Positions 1 through 9,168 are shown, counted from the stretch's first letter. The stretch: 64,000 nucleotides of DNA from Bryobacterales bacterium (GCA_020852175.1 JADZBH010000053.1:1-64000), one strand, 5' to 3'. Translations and numbers: made by a program. Notes: a model not told the origin generated them from the letters alone.

Positions 1-1
1 A

Positions 2-934
2 GTTTGCCAGGAAATGGAAGCGGAAACCGTTGCTCAAGGGCTTGCGCCGTCGACGATCCGGAAGTACCGAACCCTTTTCACTCAGCTCACCACGTTCTGC
101 GAAAAGAGAGGCATCGCGCACTTCGAGAGAATCGACTTGGCGGCGATAAGAGCCTTCCGGCAGAGTTGGACGGATAGCAACTACAGCGCTTCGAAGAAGC
201 TGGAGCGGCTCCGAACCATCTACAGCTTTGCCATTCAGAGCGGCCACGCCAAGCAAAACCTCGCAAAGGAACTCGCAAAGCCCAAAATCACCGAACCTCC
301 TACAATGCCCTTCACCAAGGAACAGATGATCAGCATTCTGTTCGCTTGCGAGACGCACCAGCAGAGCGGCCAACGCCGCAGCCAACATGATCGCCGGATT
401 CGACCGTTGGTGTTGCTGCTTCGATACAGCGGGCTCCGGATCGGCGATGCTCTGTCGCTCAAGAAGTCCGCCCTCATCGGCGACCGCATTCTGCTGCACA
501 CCCAGAAGACAGGAACCGCGGTGCACCTGAAGCTTCCCCAGGTTGTTGTGGACGCGTTGAACTCCCTGCCGAGCAAATCGGAGGAGTACTTCTTCTGGAC
601 GGGCAAAGGCCGGCTCGAAACCGTGGCGGGGAACTATCGCCGGAACCTCCGCGAGGTCTTTCGCCTGGCTGGCATTCCAGACGGCCACCCACATCGGTTT
701 CGAGACACATTCGCCGTCGAGCTCCTGCTTGAAGGTGCATCGATTGAGGACGTGTCCAAGCTGCTCGGTCACCAAAGCATCCGAATCACGGAGCGACACT
801 ACGCGCCTTGGGTGAAGGAACGCCAGGCGCGGTTGGATGCCCAGATTGAGCGGTCATGGAGGGCCGATCCCATCTTGGAAGCTGAGGCGAAGGGGACACC
901 AGAGGTACACGGCAGAAAGGAGCGTCGGCAATGA
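2..934 (+). CDS. Tyrosine recombinase/integrase (5' partial)
   Basis: Site-specific tyrosine recombinase. An N-terminal SAM-like core-binding segment leads into a catalytic domain with all expected residues: Arg in the GLRIGD motif (about residue 140 from the ATG at 14), the HPHRFRDT box (HxxR, about 225), LLGHQS, and the nucleophilic Tyr in RHYAP (about 262). An ATG lies at 14, but the frame stays open to the left edge and the visible N-terminus is short for the family, so the gene probably begins outside the window. It ends 24 bases before the 3' end of a tRNA-Lys gene, the usual arrangement for an integrase of a tRNA-targeting element. Its codon use is less GC-rich than that of its neighbours. 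Family certain; target site inferred. Confidence 0.9.
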   Translation, partial: VCQEMEAETVAQGLAPSTIRKYRTLFTQLTTFCEKRGIAHFERIDLAAIRAFRQSWTDSNYSASKKLERLRTIYSFAIQSGHAKQNLAKELAKPKITEPPTMPFTKEQMISILFACETHQQSGQRRSQHDRRIRPLVLLLRYSGLRIGDALSLKKSALIGDRILLHTQKTGTAVHLKLPQVVVDALNSLPSKSEEYFFWTGKGRLETVAGNYRRNLREVFRLAGIPDGHPHRFRDTFAVELLLEGASIEDVSKLLGHQSIRITERHYAPWVKERQARLDAQIERSWRADPILEAEAKGTPEVHGRKERRQ

Positions 935-958
935 CGCTGATTCACAAGGGGTTTAGAA

Positions 959-1034
959 TGGTGAGCCGGGCGGGACTCGAACCCGCGACCCTTTGATTAA
1001 AAGTCAAATGCTCTACCGACTGAGCTACCGGCCC
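959..1034 (-). tRNA. tRNA-Lys (anticodon TTT)
   Basis: Read on the minus strand, this is a 76-base cloverleaf. The 7-bp acceptor stem starts GGGCCGG and pairs with CCGGCTC, including one G-U pair. The D arm is GCTC...GAGC, the anticodon loop is CTTTTAA (anticodon TTT), and the T arm carries GGTTCGAGTCC. Discriminator A is followed by a genome-encoded CCA at 959-961. The CCA end points at the integrase gene, consistent with use as an attachment site. Confidence 0.95.
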
Positions 1035-1147
1035 GAATGAACGTTTGGCGCTGATGCGCGCCGCGTGCGGGAACTCTTTTCACGATAGCACATGGCACTC
1101 GGGCGGCATGGCCGCATCCGCACGCGAGAATTTCCCATCGAACCTCC

Positions 1148-1864
1148 TCAAAAATACCCATAGGCCAGCCACCCGCCATCGACGTATAACGACTGTCCGG
1201 TGATAAAGGCCGCCTGCCGGCTCAGCAGAAACTCCACCGCCCCGGCTACATCGTCCGGCTGCGCCAGCCGGCCCAGCGGAATGCGCGCCTTGATCTGCTC
1301 CTCGTTCACATTGCCCGCCGCGATGTTGCGCCGTGTCATCTCAGTGGCCACATAAGCCGGGCCCACGGCATTCACCCGGATGCCCTGCGCGGCCCACTCG
1401 ATGGCCAGGACTTTGGTCAGCATCGCCACGCCTGCCTTGGCCGCGCAATAAGCCGCCCGCCTCGGGAAGGCGGCTTCGGCATTCGTGCTCGTGATGAACA
1501 CAATCGCCCCGCCCGTGTCCGCCATGCGGCGCGCGCAGGCCTGGGCGATATAAAACGCGCCGTTCAACTGTACGTCCACCATGCGCGCCCATTCGGCCGG
1601 AGGCAGCGTCAGCGAATCGTGCGGGCGGCTGACGCCCGCGCAGTTCACCAGCCCATCCAGGCGGCCAAACCGGTGAACGACTGCCTCGGCGGTCTCGTCG
1701 CAGGAGGCGGCGTCGGTGATGTCGCACCGGAAGCCGGGCGCGCCGGTTCGCACCTCGGCCAGATCGGCCACGGCCACTCGCGCTCCGGCCTGTTCCAGCC
1801 GCCGGCTCACCTCGCCGCCAATGCCACCGGCGCCGCCCGTCACAAGAATCACCTGGTCACGCAT
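1148..1864 (-). CDS. SDR family oxidoreductase (FabG-like)
   Basis: Short-chain dehydrogenase/reductase of 238 aa, the usual length for a classical SDR, using NAD(P)H on an unknown alcohol or ketone substrate. Visible motifs are the TGGAGGIG cofactor loop near residue 9, NCAG (the NNAG element), a Ser in FITST, and the YCAAK catalytic Tyr-Lys pair around 138-142. The C-terminus (YVDGGWLAYGYF) is typical of the family. It lies 30 bases downstream of the Fpg-like gene on the same strand, so the two may be co-transcribed. The substrate cannot be told from sequence. Confidence 0.9.
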   Translation of the reverse strand: MRDQVILVTGGAGGIGGEVSRRLEQAGARVAVADLAEVRTGAPGFRCDITDAASCDETAEAVVHRFGRLDGLVNCAGVSRPHDSLTLPPAEWARMVDVQLNGAFYIAQACARRMADTGGAIVFITSTNAEAAFPRRAAYCAAKAGVAMLTKVLAIEWAAQGIRVNAVGPAYVATEMTRRNIAAGNVNEEQIKARIPLGRLAQPDDVAGAVEFLLSRQAAFITGQSLYVDGGWLAYGYF

Positions 1865-1894
1865 TCGTGGAGTTTGAGCATACCATCGCGCGCC

Positions 1895-2785
1895 CTATTC
1901 CTTTTCCCAATCCTCGATGGAGCGGGGCCAGTCCGCACCCAACAGGCGCGAGAGCCCGCGGTCGGCGTAGACGCGTCCGTCCGTCTGGCAGCGGGCGCAG
2001 TAGTTGCACTCGTTCGCCGCGTAGCGGATTCGCTGCACCGGCGCGCCGCACGCCGGGCACGGTTCGCCAAATTTGCCGTGCACGGCCATCTCCTTGCGGA
2101 ACGCGGTGACGCCCTCCGGGAACCGGCCCCGGGCCTCCGCGCGCAGCCGCTCGATCCACTCGTTCAATACATGCACCATCGAGGCGTGCAGGCACGCCGC
2201 CTCCACGGGCGTGAGCGTTCCCGTGAGCCGCAGCGGCGGAAGGCGCGCATGGTGCAAAATCTCGTCGGAATAGGCATTGCCGATGCCGCTGAACAGGCGC
2301 GGATGAGCGAGGGCCCTCTTCAACGTATGGCTGTGCGAGGACAGCACGGCGGCGCATTGAGCGGGCGTGGAGGCCAGCGGATCGAGTCCGCCCGCGTCGA
2401 GCGCGCACAATCCTTCTTCACCCCGCGCCAGGGTGAGCGCGGCGCGCCGCAGGGAACCGGCTTCGGTCAAGGTCAGGGAGCCTTGCGGAAAATCGAAGGC
2501 GGCCAGCGCATTCCGTCCCGCAAGCTTCACACCCGGCTGCTTCCAATGCAGGCGTCCGGCGATCATCAGGTGAAGAACCAGCCAGAGACCGCCTTCCACG
2601 CCCATCGCGATCCGCTTGCCCAGGCGGCGCAGCGCCACCACGCGCCGGCCGAAGGTTTCTTCGAGTTTCGGCTCGACGGAACGCAATAAAAACGGGCTGC
2701 CCAGGCGTACGGCCTCCAGCGGCCGGCCTACGATGCGGGTTTCGAGCGCCTCGATGTATACCGTGAGGTCGGGCAGCTCTGGCAT
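1895..2785 (-). CDS. Fpg/Nei family DNA glycosylase
   Basis: Bifunctional DNA glycosylase/AP lyase that removes oxidised bases in base-excision repair. The start at 2785 gives the mandatory MPELPD N-terminus, where Pro2 is the Schiff-base nucleophile and Glu3 is catalytic; a second Met codon directly upstream would block Pro2 and was not chosen. A Lys in LGKRIAM corresponds to the conserved lesion-contacting lysine. The C-terminal zinc finger is present (CPAC, then CARCQ about 20 residues later). About 27 residues follow the finger, a longer tail than in E. coli Fpg. At 296 aa it is otherwise normal. Fpg versus Nei preference cannot be decided. It is divergent from hrpB with 21 bases between the starts. 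Confidence 0.88.
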   Translation of the reverse strand: MPELPDLTVYIEALETRIVGRPLEAVRLGSPFLLRSVEPKLEETFGRRVVALRRLGKRIAMGVEGGLWLVLHLMIAGRLHWKQPGVKLAGRNALAAFDFPQGSLTLTEAGSLRRAALTLARGEEGLCALDAGGLDPLASTPAQCAAVLSSHSHTLKRALAHPRLFSGIGNAYSDEILHHARLPPLRLTGTLTPVEAACLHASMVHVLNEWIERLRAEARGRFPEGVTAFRKEMAVHGKFGEPCPACGAPVQRIRYAANECNYCARCQTDGRVYADRGLSRLLGADWPRSIEDWEKE

Positions 2786-2806
2786 CATGGTCAGTCTAGC
2801 GCCCGC

Positions 2807-5137
2807 ATGAGCCGCACGCCCTCTCTTCCCGTCGATGCCCTGCTGCCGGAGATCCTCGGCCACCTCCGCGCCACGCCCAACCTGGTGCTGGAAGCCGAAC
2901 CGGGCGCGGGCAAGACGACGCGCGTGCCTCCAGCGCTGCTCGAATTCGGCCAGGTGCTCGTGCTGGAGCCCCGGAGAGTCGCGGCGCGCATGGCGGCGCG
3001 GCGCGTGGCGGAGGAGTTGGGCGAGGCGCCCGGCGAAACCGCGGGCTACCAGGTGCGCTTCGACGAGGCGGCGGGTCCGCGCACGCGTCTGCGATTCCTG
3101 ACCGAAGGCGTGTTGACGCGCCGGTTGCTGAACGACGGGGAGTTGCGCGGCGTGGGCGTGGTGGTGCTGGACGAGTTTCACGAGCGGCATCTGGACGGCG
3201 ATGCGGCGATGGCGCTGCTGCTGCGGCTGCAACGCACGGCGAGGCCGGACCTGCGTCTGGTGGTGATGTCGGCCACGATCGAGGGCGGCCGTATGGCGTC
3301 GCACATGGGCTCATGTCCGGTGGTGCGCAGCCAGGGGCGCCTGTTCGAGACGGAGATCGAGTACACGCCGCACACGGCGGAGCCTTTGGAGGAGAAGGTG
3401 GCCTCGGCGCTGGAGCGTGTCAGCGCGGGCGGCCTGGATGGCGACGTGCTGGTGTTTCTGCCGGGCGCGCGCGAGATTCGCGCCGCGCTGCGCGCCTGCG
3501 AGCGGACGCTGGCGCGGTTGGGCGCCGAAGGACTGCCGCTGTTTGGCGACCTGCCGCCCGAGGAGCAGGACCGCGCCCTGCTGCCGTCGTCCCGGCGCAA
3601 GGTGATCTTTTCGACCAACGTGGCCGAAAGCTCGCTGACCATCGAGGGCGTCCGCGTGGTGATCGATTCGGGCCTGGCCCGCGTGGCGCGCGATTCGGTA
3701 CACACGGGGCTGCCTGCGCTCTCCGTGACGCGCATCAGCCAGGCCAGCGCGCGGCAGCGTGCCGGACGCGCCGGGCGGACGGGTCCGGGCCGCGTGGTGC
3801 GACTGTATCCGCGGGAGGAACTATCGCGGCGTCCGGCGCAGGATTCGCCGGAAATTCTGCGGCGGGAACTGAGCGGGCTGTGCCTGGAACTGCACGCCAT
3901 GCGTGTGGAAGACCCGGCGTCGCTGCCGTGGCTGGATGCCCCGCCGGAGGCTACCCTGGCGGCCGCGCGCGCGTTGCTGGAGCGTATTGGCGCGTTCGGC
4001 GCGGACGGGGCGGCCATGGCCCGTCTGCCGCTGCACCCGCGCCTGTCGGCCCTGTGCATCGAGGCCGGGCGGAGGGGTGCGGGCGAGTTGGCCTGCGAGG
4101 CGGCGGGACTGCTGAGTTCGGGCGAGTACGGGCGCGACGCGCGCGGCGGCACGGAACTGCTGGACGCGCTGCACCGCGAGCCATCGTTCGCCGCGCGGCG
4201 CATTCGCGACCAGGTGGCGCGCCTTCTGCGGCCGCCCCGCGGGTCACGCGACGAGACGGGATTGCTGCACGCCGTGCTGCGCGGCTATGCCGATCGCCTG
4301 CGGCGGCTGCGGGACGGAACCTTGGCCGTGGCGCTGGACATCGAGGAGCGCAAGGACCAGGCCGAACCGATCCTGCGCCTGTATGCCAGGGTGGAGCCGG
4401 AGTGGTTGATCGACCTGTGGCCGGAACGCGTCGAGGAGCGCGACACGGTGGAGTGGCATCGTACGGGCGAACGGGTGGAGAGCGTGAGCGCGCTGGTATT
4501 CGACGGGCTGGTTCTTGAAGAAACGCGCGGGCGGGCCGTGAATCCGGAGCAGGGAGCGGCGCTGTTGGCGGCCAAGGCGATCGAAACAGGATTGCACCGC
4601 TTTGCCGATCGGGAGGAATGGGCGGCCTACCGGATGCGCCGGGCGTTTGCCGCGGAATCCTGCGGCGTTCGGGCGCTGGACGACGGAGAGGTGCGGGAGG
4701 CCGTGGAATCCTTGTGCCAGGGGCTGACGAGTTTCAACGAACTGGCCGCGGCCTGCCGCGACGGGGCGTTCTTCGCGGCGCTGGATGCCCGGTTGGACGC
4801 GCGCGAGCGCAGGCGTTTCGAGGAGATGGCGCCGGCGCGCCTGCGCCTGCCCAGCGGACGGACGGCGGCCGTGCGGTATGAACCGGGCAAGCCGCCCGTG
4901 GTGGCGGCCCGACTGCAGGAGTTCTTCGGCATGAAGGAGTCGCCCAGGATTGGCGGCTCGACGCCGCTGCTGATCGAGTTGCTGGCCCCGAACATGCGCC
5001 CCGTGCAGACGACAACGGACCTGGCTGGCTTTTGGGAGCGGCTGTATCCGCAACTGCGGCGGGAGTTGGGGCGGCGCTACCCGAAGCACTCCTGGCCGGA
5101 GGATCCGCTGACGGCATCGCCGCCGGCGCGGCGGTAA
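2807..5137 (+). CDS. hrpB: ATP-dependent helicase HrpB
   Basis: DExH-box helicase of the HrpB family (776 aa; usual about 800). Domain order is as expected. The N-terminal ATPase has Walker A GAGKTT near residue 36, the DEFHER Walker B box near 121 that marks HrpB rather than HrpA, and MSAT near 153. The helicase C domain has QRAGRAGRTG near 316, followed by the HA2 region and the HrpB C-terminal domain. The family's cellular role is poorly defined; RNA remodelling is usually assumed. The ATG at 2807 is used because the repair gene begins only 21 bases away on the other strand, so the two promoters must overlap coding DNA. Confidence 0.93.
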   Translation: MSRTPSLPVDALLPEILGHLRATPNLVLEAEPGAGKTTRVPPALLEFGQVLVLEPRRVAARMAARRVAEELGEAPGETAGYQVRFDEAAGPRTRLRFLTEGVLTRRLLNDGELRGVGVVVLDEFHERHLDGDAAMALLLRLQRTARPDLRLVVMSATIEGGRMASHMGSCPVVRSQGRLFETEIEYTPHTAEPLEEKVASALERVSAGGLDGDVLVFLPGAREIRAALRACERTLARLGAEGLPLFGDLPPEEQDRALLPSSRRKVIFSTNVAESSLTIEGVRVVIDSGLARVARDSVHTGLPALSVTRISQASARQRAGRAGRTGPGRVVRLYPREELSRRPAQDSPEILRRELSGLCLELHAMRVEDPASLPWLDAPPEATLAAARALLERIGAFGADGAAMARLPLHPRLSALCIEAGRRGAGELACEAAGLLSSGEYGRDARGGTELLDALHREPSFAARRIRDQVARLLRPPRGSRDETGLLHAVLRGYADRLRRLRDGTLAVALDIEERKDQAEPILRLYARVEPEWLIDLWPERVEERDTVEWHRTGERVESVSALVFDGLVLEETRGRAVNPEQGAALLAAKAIETGLHRFADREEWAAYRMRRAFAAESCGVRALDDGEVREAVESLCQGLTSFNELAAACRDGAFFAALDARLDARERRRFEEMAPARLRLPSGRTAAVRYEPGKPPVVAARLQEFFGMKESPRIGGSTPLLIELLAPNMRPVQTTTDLAGFWERLYPQLRRELGRRYPKHSWPEDPLTASPPARR

Positions 5138-5148
5138 CTGGCGCCGGG

Positions 5149-6330
5149 CTATGCCGGAATCAGCTTTTCCAGCAGCGCGGCGATTTCAAAGACGGCGCGG
5201 TTGTCGATGGCGGCGGCCCCTGCTTGAAGGCGCGCCAGCATGCCGGGCTCTAGAAGCCGTTCGACGGCGGGGCCAATGTCGCGGAAACTCTTCAGCACCA
5301 GCCCGGCGCCGCGTTCCAGCAGCCAGTCGCAGTTGTAGCGTTCCTGGGGCATCGTCCAGGCGTTGCGCTCGACGATGACGGGCAGTTTCATGGCCATGGC
5401 TTCGGAGATGCTGCCGGGGCCGGGCTTGCCGATCATGAAATCGGAGATGGCCATGAATCGAGGCACCTCGGTGGTGAAACCTTCGACGTGAACGGGTATC
5501 CGGGTCGGCAGGGCGCGCAGGCGCGCGGCGAGCTTGTCATTGTGGCCGCACATCAGGATGATTTGCAGGGGGCGCGAGGCGCATTGCAGGCGGCGCACGA
5601 GATCCAGCATGACGGGCGCTCCCTGTCCGCCGAACAGGGCGAGTCCGGTAGGGCGCGCCGGGTCCAGGCCCAGCCGCGTGAGTTCGGAGGCGCGGTCCCA
5701 GGCGGGCGGATCGTAGAACGAAGGGCGAAGAATCATTCCCGAGACGGGGTGGATGAGTTCATCGCGGAAGCCCATGGCGCGGGCTTGCGCGACGGCTTTG
5801 CCGGTGCCGCACACCACATGCTGCTCCTGCGGTTCAAGCCAGAAGCGGGGAGGGAAGTCGGCCATGTCGGTGAGGATGGTGACAAAGGGAGTGCGCGGCG
5901 TGACGCGGCGCAAGGCCTCGAGCATGGCGCGGTTGAAGTTGGGAATGAGCGAGACGGCCAGATCGGGCGTGCTCTGGCGCCAGAACTCCTCGATCAGGCG
6001 TACCTGGGCCGGGTGGAAAAGGCGGATGACGCCGTGCATGAGGGGGAGCGCCTGGCGCGTGCCGAGCGTCCAGCCCTTCTTCAGGATGAAGTTGTAGATG
6101 TCCTCGAGGCCATGGCCGGTGAGCTTGCGGAAGATGTCGGTGGGGGCGAGAATCTCGTTCAGGTTCACCAAGCGGATGTCCCAGGGGCGTTGTTGGCTCT
6201 TAAGAACGGCTTCCAGCGCCAGCGTGGCGCTTCGGTGTCCGGCGCCGGCGTTGAAGTAGATGAGATCGACTCGGGGGCGGGGCAAACCTTCATGGTAAGA
6301 GGCCGGAGGGCCTGAAACAAATGAATTCAT
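5149..6330 (-). CDS. MGDG synthase-like glycosyltransferase (GT28)
   Basis: Glycosyltransferase of the monogalactosyldiacylglycerol synthase/MurG-like GT-B group, 393 aa. The N-terminal half opens with the MGDG-synthase signature FNAGAGHRSA near residue 26. The C-terminal nucleotide-sugar half has GKPGPGSISEA near 297, then an EAMAMKLPVIV segment and QERYN. The family usually adds a sugar to diacylglycerol at the inner membrane, giving glycolipids. The gene is divergent from a PAP2-type lipid phosphatase, so a shared role in membrane lipid metabolism is a reasonable inference. Donor sugar and product are unknown. It converges on hrpB with an 11-base gap. Confidence 0.82.
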   Translation of the reverse strand: MNSFVSGPPASYHEGLPRPRVDLIYFNAGAGHRSATLALEAVLKSQQRPWDIRLVNLNEILAPTDIFRKLTGHGLEDIYNFILKKGWTLGTRQALPLMHGVIRLFHPAQVRLIEEFWRQSTPDLAVSLIPNFNRAMLEALRRVTPRTPFVTILTDMADFPPRFWLEPQEQHVVCGTGKAVAQARAMGFRDELIHPVSGMILRPSFYDPPAWDRASELTRLGLDPARPTGLALFGGQGAPVMLDLVRRLQCASRPLQIILMCGHNDKLAARLRALPTRIPVHVEGFTTEVPRFMAISDFMIGKPGPGSISEAMAMKLPVIVERNAWTMPQERYNCDWLLERGAGLVLKSFRDIGPAVERLLEPGMLARLQAGAAAIDNRAVFEIAALLEKLIPA

Positions 6331-6374
6331 CTTTGTTTCTTCGCCTTTTTAACGATCCGTGACATTCGCGGGGC

Positions 6375-6944
6375 ATGATCGGGGTGGGCGAAGGGTCCCT
6401 GATGAGCGCTATGCTGGCAATTACGGTGAGAGAATACATCGCCAGACGCGATTACCGGCTGATGCGCCGGGTGAATCGCTGGAGCGCGCCGCAGTGGGTG
6501 CGGGCGTGGATGATCTGCGCCACGCGTGGCGGCGACGGCTGGCTCTGGTACGCGCTGATGGCGGCATTGTTGCTAGCGGGCGGGCCGGAGCGGTTCCGGG
6601 CCGTGGGCGCGATGCTGCTGGCCGGAGCGCTGACGATCACGAACTTCCTGTGGTTGAAACGGGTGACCAACCGCAAACGTCCGTGCCAGTTGGAGCCGCA
6701 CTGCTGGGCGAAGCTGCTTCCTCCGGACCAGTTCAGTTTCCCTTCCGGCCACACCATGACCGCCGTGGCGCTGGCCGTGGTGGTGAGCTTGTTCTATCCG
6801 GCACTGATGGTGGGCGTGGCATTTTGCGCCTTGTCCATCGCCGTTTCGCGCATCCTGCTGGGCATGCACTTCTTGAGCGACGTACTGGCGGGCGCTCTGC
6901 TGGGCGCCAGCATTGGCTACTTTACCTACCTGCTGTTCCGCTGA
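6375..6944 (+). CDS. PAP2 family lipid phosphatase
   Basis: Membrane phosphatase of the phosphatidic acid phosphatase 2 superfamily, 189 aa with about five membrane helices. All three active-site motifs are seen: KRVTNRKRP (KxxxxxxRP) near residue 93, PSGH near 123, and SRILLGMHFLSD (SRxxxxxHxxxD) near 157. Substrates in this family include undecaprenyl pyrophosphate, phosphatidate and lipid A phosphates. An alternative ATG at 6402 has a better-spaced GAAGGG ribosome site, so the true N-terminus may be nine residues shorter. It is divergent from the glycolipid synthase-like gene. Confidence 0.88.
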   Translation: MIGVGEGSLMSAMLAITVREYIARRDYRLMRRVNRWSAPQWVRAWMICATRGGDGWLWYALMAALLLAGGPERFRAVGAMLLAGALTITNFLWLKRVTNRKRPCQLEPHCWAKLLPPDQFSFPSGHTMTAVALAVVVSLFYPALMVGVAFCALSIAVSRILLGMHFLSDVLAGALLGASIGYFTYLLFR

Positions 6945-6967
6945 GCCGCCCGCCGGTATGGCCGCGG

Positions 6968-7942
6968 TCACCGGAGCGAGGCGGTGGTGCGGCGGCCGCC
7001 CGTGACGAGCTTTTCGAACTCGGCTTGCGGCAACTGGCCCGTGAACTTCACGACGTTGCCCGCGGCGGTAACCTGCAAGGACCCAAGAAACGACTGGAGC
7101 GGGACCGAGGCCGGTCCGGCCTTGGGCGCGTTCAACTGCACCATGGACATCAGGAACTTGTAGACGTCCAACAGGGCGGTGGCATCCTCGGCGCTGCGCA
7201 TGACGGCCTCGCCGCCGATCTCGATATTGGCGCCGAAGCGGACGCCGCCCGAGGTTTGCGTGATCGCCCGCAGCATATCGCCCTTGAGTGTGCCGGAGAG
7301 ATTGGGATCCTTCAGCGCTCCGGCGAACCGGGCCGGCGAGCCGGAGGCAACCGCCCAGGCATCGTACGTGTTGGCGGCGGCGGCGGCCTGCGCGGCGATG
7401 GGCGGCAGCGTGGCCTGTGAGTCCTGATAACGGTCGATGGCGGCCCGAACATCCTCAGCCGGACCTGCGATGGCCAGCGAGGGGAGCAGGGCGGCGAGAT
7501 CGCTCGCTGCGCTCTCCCTGTTGAGAGCAAAGACGGTCACCCCTTTGTAGGAATCCAGAGCCACGCCCTGGGTGGAGGCGGCAGCCGTGAGTTTAGCCTC
7601 GTCGAAGGCTCCTCGAATGAACACGACGCCTTTGCCCTTGCTCCGTCCGGCTTCCGGCAGGCTGCGCGTGGCGAAGAGGATCTCGCGCAGGTCGCGCCGG
7701 GGATCGAAGCCGGTCACTTCGATGAGCTTGGCCAGGTGGTGGTTGCCTTCGTTGGCGCGCGCGAGCAGAAATTGGCCGAAGGGTGAGTTCAGCACGCGGT
7801 CCGCATCCATGCCGGCCACGGCCGCCGTGTCCGCGGGAATGGCGCGCAGGATGTCCGGGCTGGCCGCGCCGGCGCCCGCCGCCCAAAGCAACGGCAGGCT
7901 GAGCGCGAGAAAAGTAGAGCGAAGTTTCATCGGCTGCTTCAT
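6968..7942 (-). CDS. Secreted hypothetical protein
   Basis: A 324-aa protein with a clear Sec signal peptide (basic start, leucine-rich core, AGA-A cleavage region near residue 27). The mature part is rich in Ala and Leu, begins with a PDILRAIPADT-like segment, and has alternating strand and helix character reminiscent of secreted DUF3352-like proteins; I cannot confirm that family. No enzymatic motif is visible. It lies 8 bases downstream of ribBA on the same strand and is likely co-transcribed with it, though no link to riboflavin synthesis is evident. Function unknown. Confidence 0.7.
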   Translation of the reverse strand: MKQPMKLRSTFLALSLPLLWAAGAGAASPDILRAIPADTAAVAGMDADRVLNSPFGQFLLARANEGNHHLAKLIEVTGFDPRRDLREILFATRSLPEAGRSKGKGVVFIRGAFDEAKLTAAASTQGVALDSYKGVTVFALNRESAASDLAALLPSLAIAGPAEDVRAAIDRYQDSQATLPPIAAQAAAAANTYDAWAVASGSPARFAGALKDPNLSGTLKGDMLRAITQTSGGVRFGANIEIGGEAVMRSAEDATALLDVYKFLMSMVQLNAPKAGPASVPLQSFLGSLQVTAAGNVVKFTGQLPQAEFEKLVTGGRRTTASLR

Positions 7943-7950
7943 ATTCCTCC

Positions 7951-9168
7951 TTACGGACGGGAGCGCGGATCTGTTCCGGATTTTTCCGCCGGAGCGGCCG
8001 GGACCGTCACCGGCTCGCCGGATTCGGAGCGGATGGGCACCTGGTCGGTGATTTCGATGCCATAACCTTCCAGCGCCACGACCTTGCGGGGGTGGTTGGT
8101 CAGGAGGCGGATGCAGGAGAGGCCGAGATCGGAAAGGATCTGGGCGCCAATGCCCACCTCGTGCTGAAGCTTTCTCTGGCCGTCCGGCGTGGCGTAGTGG
8201 AGAAATTCCCGGCCATGGGGGACAAGCGTGGCCGGACCGGCGGGCGAAGGTTCAATGTGGATGCCGGGGCCGGTCTGGTGGAGATAGACCAGAACGCCGC
8301 AGCCCTGGTCGGCGATCTGGCGGAGCGAGCGGTGGACCAGCGAGGAGCAGGCGCAGTCGAGCGAGCCGAACAGGTTCCCGTAGCAGCAGTGCGAGTGCAT
8401 GCGGACCAGGACGTTGGGCGTGGTGGAGATGTCGCCGTAGACAAGCGCCATGTGGCGTTCGGTGTCGCCCGCGCCGCCGATGGAGCTGGTGTAGGCGATG
8501 GTGCGGAACTCGCCCGCGTGCGTGCGGATCGAGCCTTCGCCCAGCCGGCGCACGATGCGTTCGTGCTGCATGCGGTAGCGGATGAGGCCGGCCACGGAGA
8601 TGATCTTGAGATCGAAACGGCCGCAGAAGTCCAGCAACTGAGGCAGGCGGGCCATGGTGCCGTCCTCGTTCATGATTTCGCAGATGACGCCGCCGGGGCG
8701 GAGTCCGGCCATGCGGGCCAGATCCACGGCGGCTTCGGTTTGTCCGGCGCGAACCAGGACGCCGCCGGAACGCGCGCGCAGGGGGAACATGTGGCCGGGG
8801 CGGGCCAGGTCCTGAGGCCGCGCGCGGGGATCCATGGCGACGCGGATGGTATGGGCGCGGTCGGAGGCGGAGATGCCCGTGGAGACGCCTTCGCGCGCGT
8901 CGATAGCTTCGCAAAAGGCCGTGCCGAACATGGAGGTGTTGCGGGGTGACATGAGCGGCAGTTGCAGGCTGTCGCAAATTTCCGGGGCCAGGGCGAGACA
9001 GATGAGACCGCGGCCCTGGGTGGCCATGAAGTTGATCGTCTCCGGGGTGACCAGTTCGGCGGCGAGGGTGAGATCGCCTTCGTTCTCGCGATCTTCATCG
9101 TCGACGACAACCAGCATCCTGCCCTGTCGAAAATGGTCGAGTGCTTCCGGAATGGTGGCAAAGCTCAT
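7951..9168 (-). CDS. ribBA: RibBA: DHBP synthase with divergent GTP cyclohydrolase II domain
   Basis: Riboflavin biosynthesis fusion, 405 aa. Residues 1-200 are 3,4-dihydroxy-2-butanone-4-phosphate synthase with intact DDEDRENEGDL, GVSTGISASDR, RPGH and TEAAVDLA motifs, so this half should be active. Residues about 205-395 align with GTP cyclohydrolase II. The zinc cysteines remain (HCCYGNLFGSLDCAC near 259-272) and so does the LLTNHPRK end. But the catalytic QEGRGIGL box reads QTGPGIHI (near 292), and the following segment with conserved RAYALQD residues is replaced by unrelated, proline-rich sequence. The RibA activity is therefore doubtful. Start: ATG at 9168; a divergent SDR begins 65 bases away. 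Confidence 0.88.
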   Translation of the reverse strand: MSFATIPEALDHFRQGRMLVVVDDEDRENEGDLTLAAELVTPETINFMATQGRGLICLALAPEICDSLQLPLMSPRNTSMFGTAFCEAIDAREGVSTGISASDRAHTIRVAMDPRARPQDLARPGHMFPLRARSGGVLVRAGQTEAAVDLARMAGLRPGGVICEIMNEDGTMARLPQLLDFCGRFDLKIISVAGLIRYRMQHERIVRRLGEGSIRTHAGEFRTIAYTSSIGGAGDTERHMALVYGDISTTPNVLVRMHSHCCYGNLFGSLDCACSSLVHRSLRQIADQGCGVLVYLHQTGPGIHIEPSPAGPATLVPHGREFLHYATPDGQRKLQHEVGIGAQILSDLGLSCIRLLTNHPRKVVALEGYGIEITDQVPIRSESGEPVTVPAAPAEKSGTDPRSRP

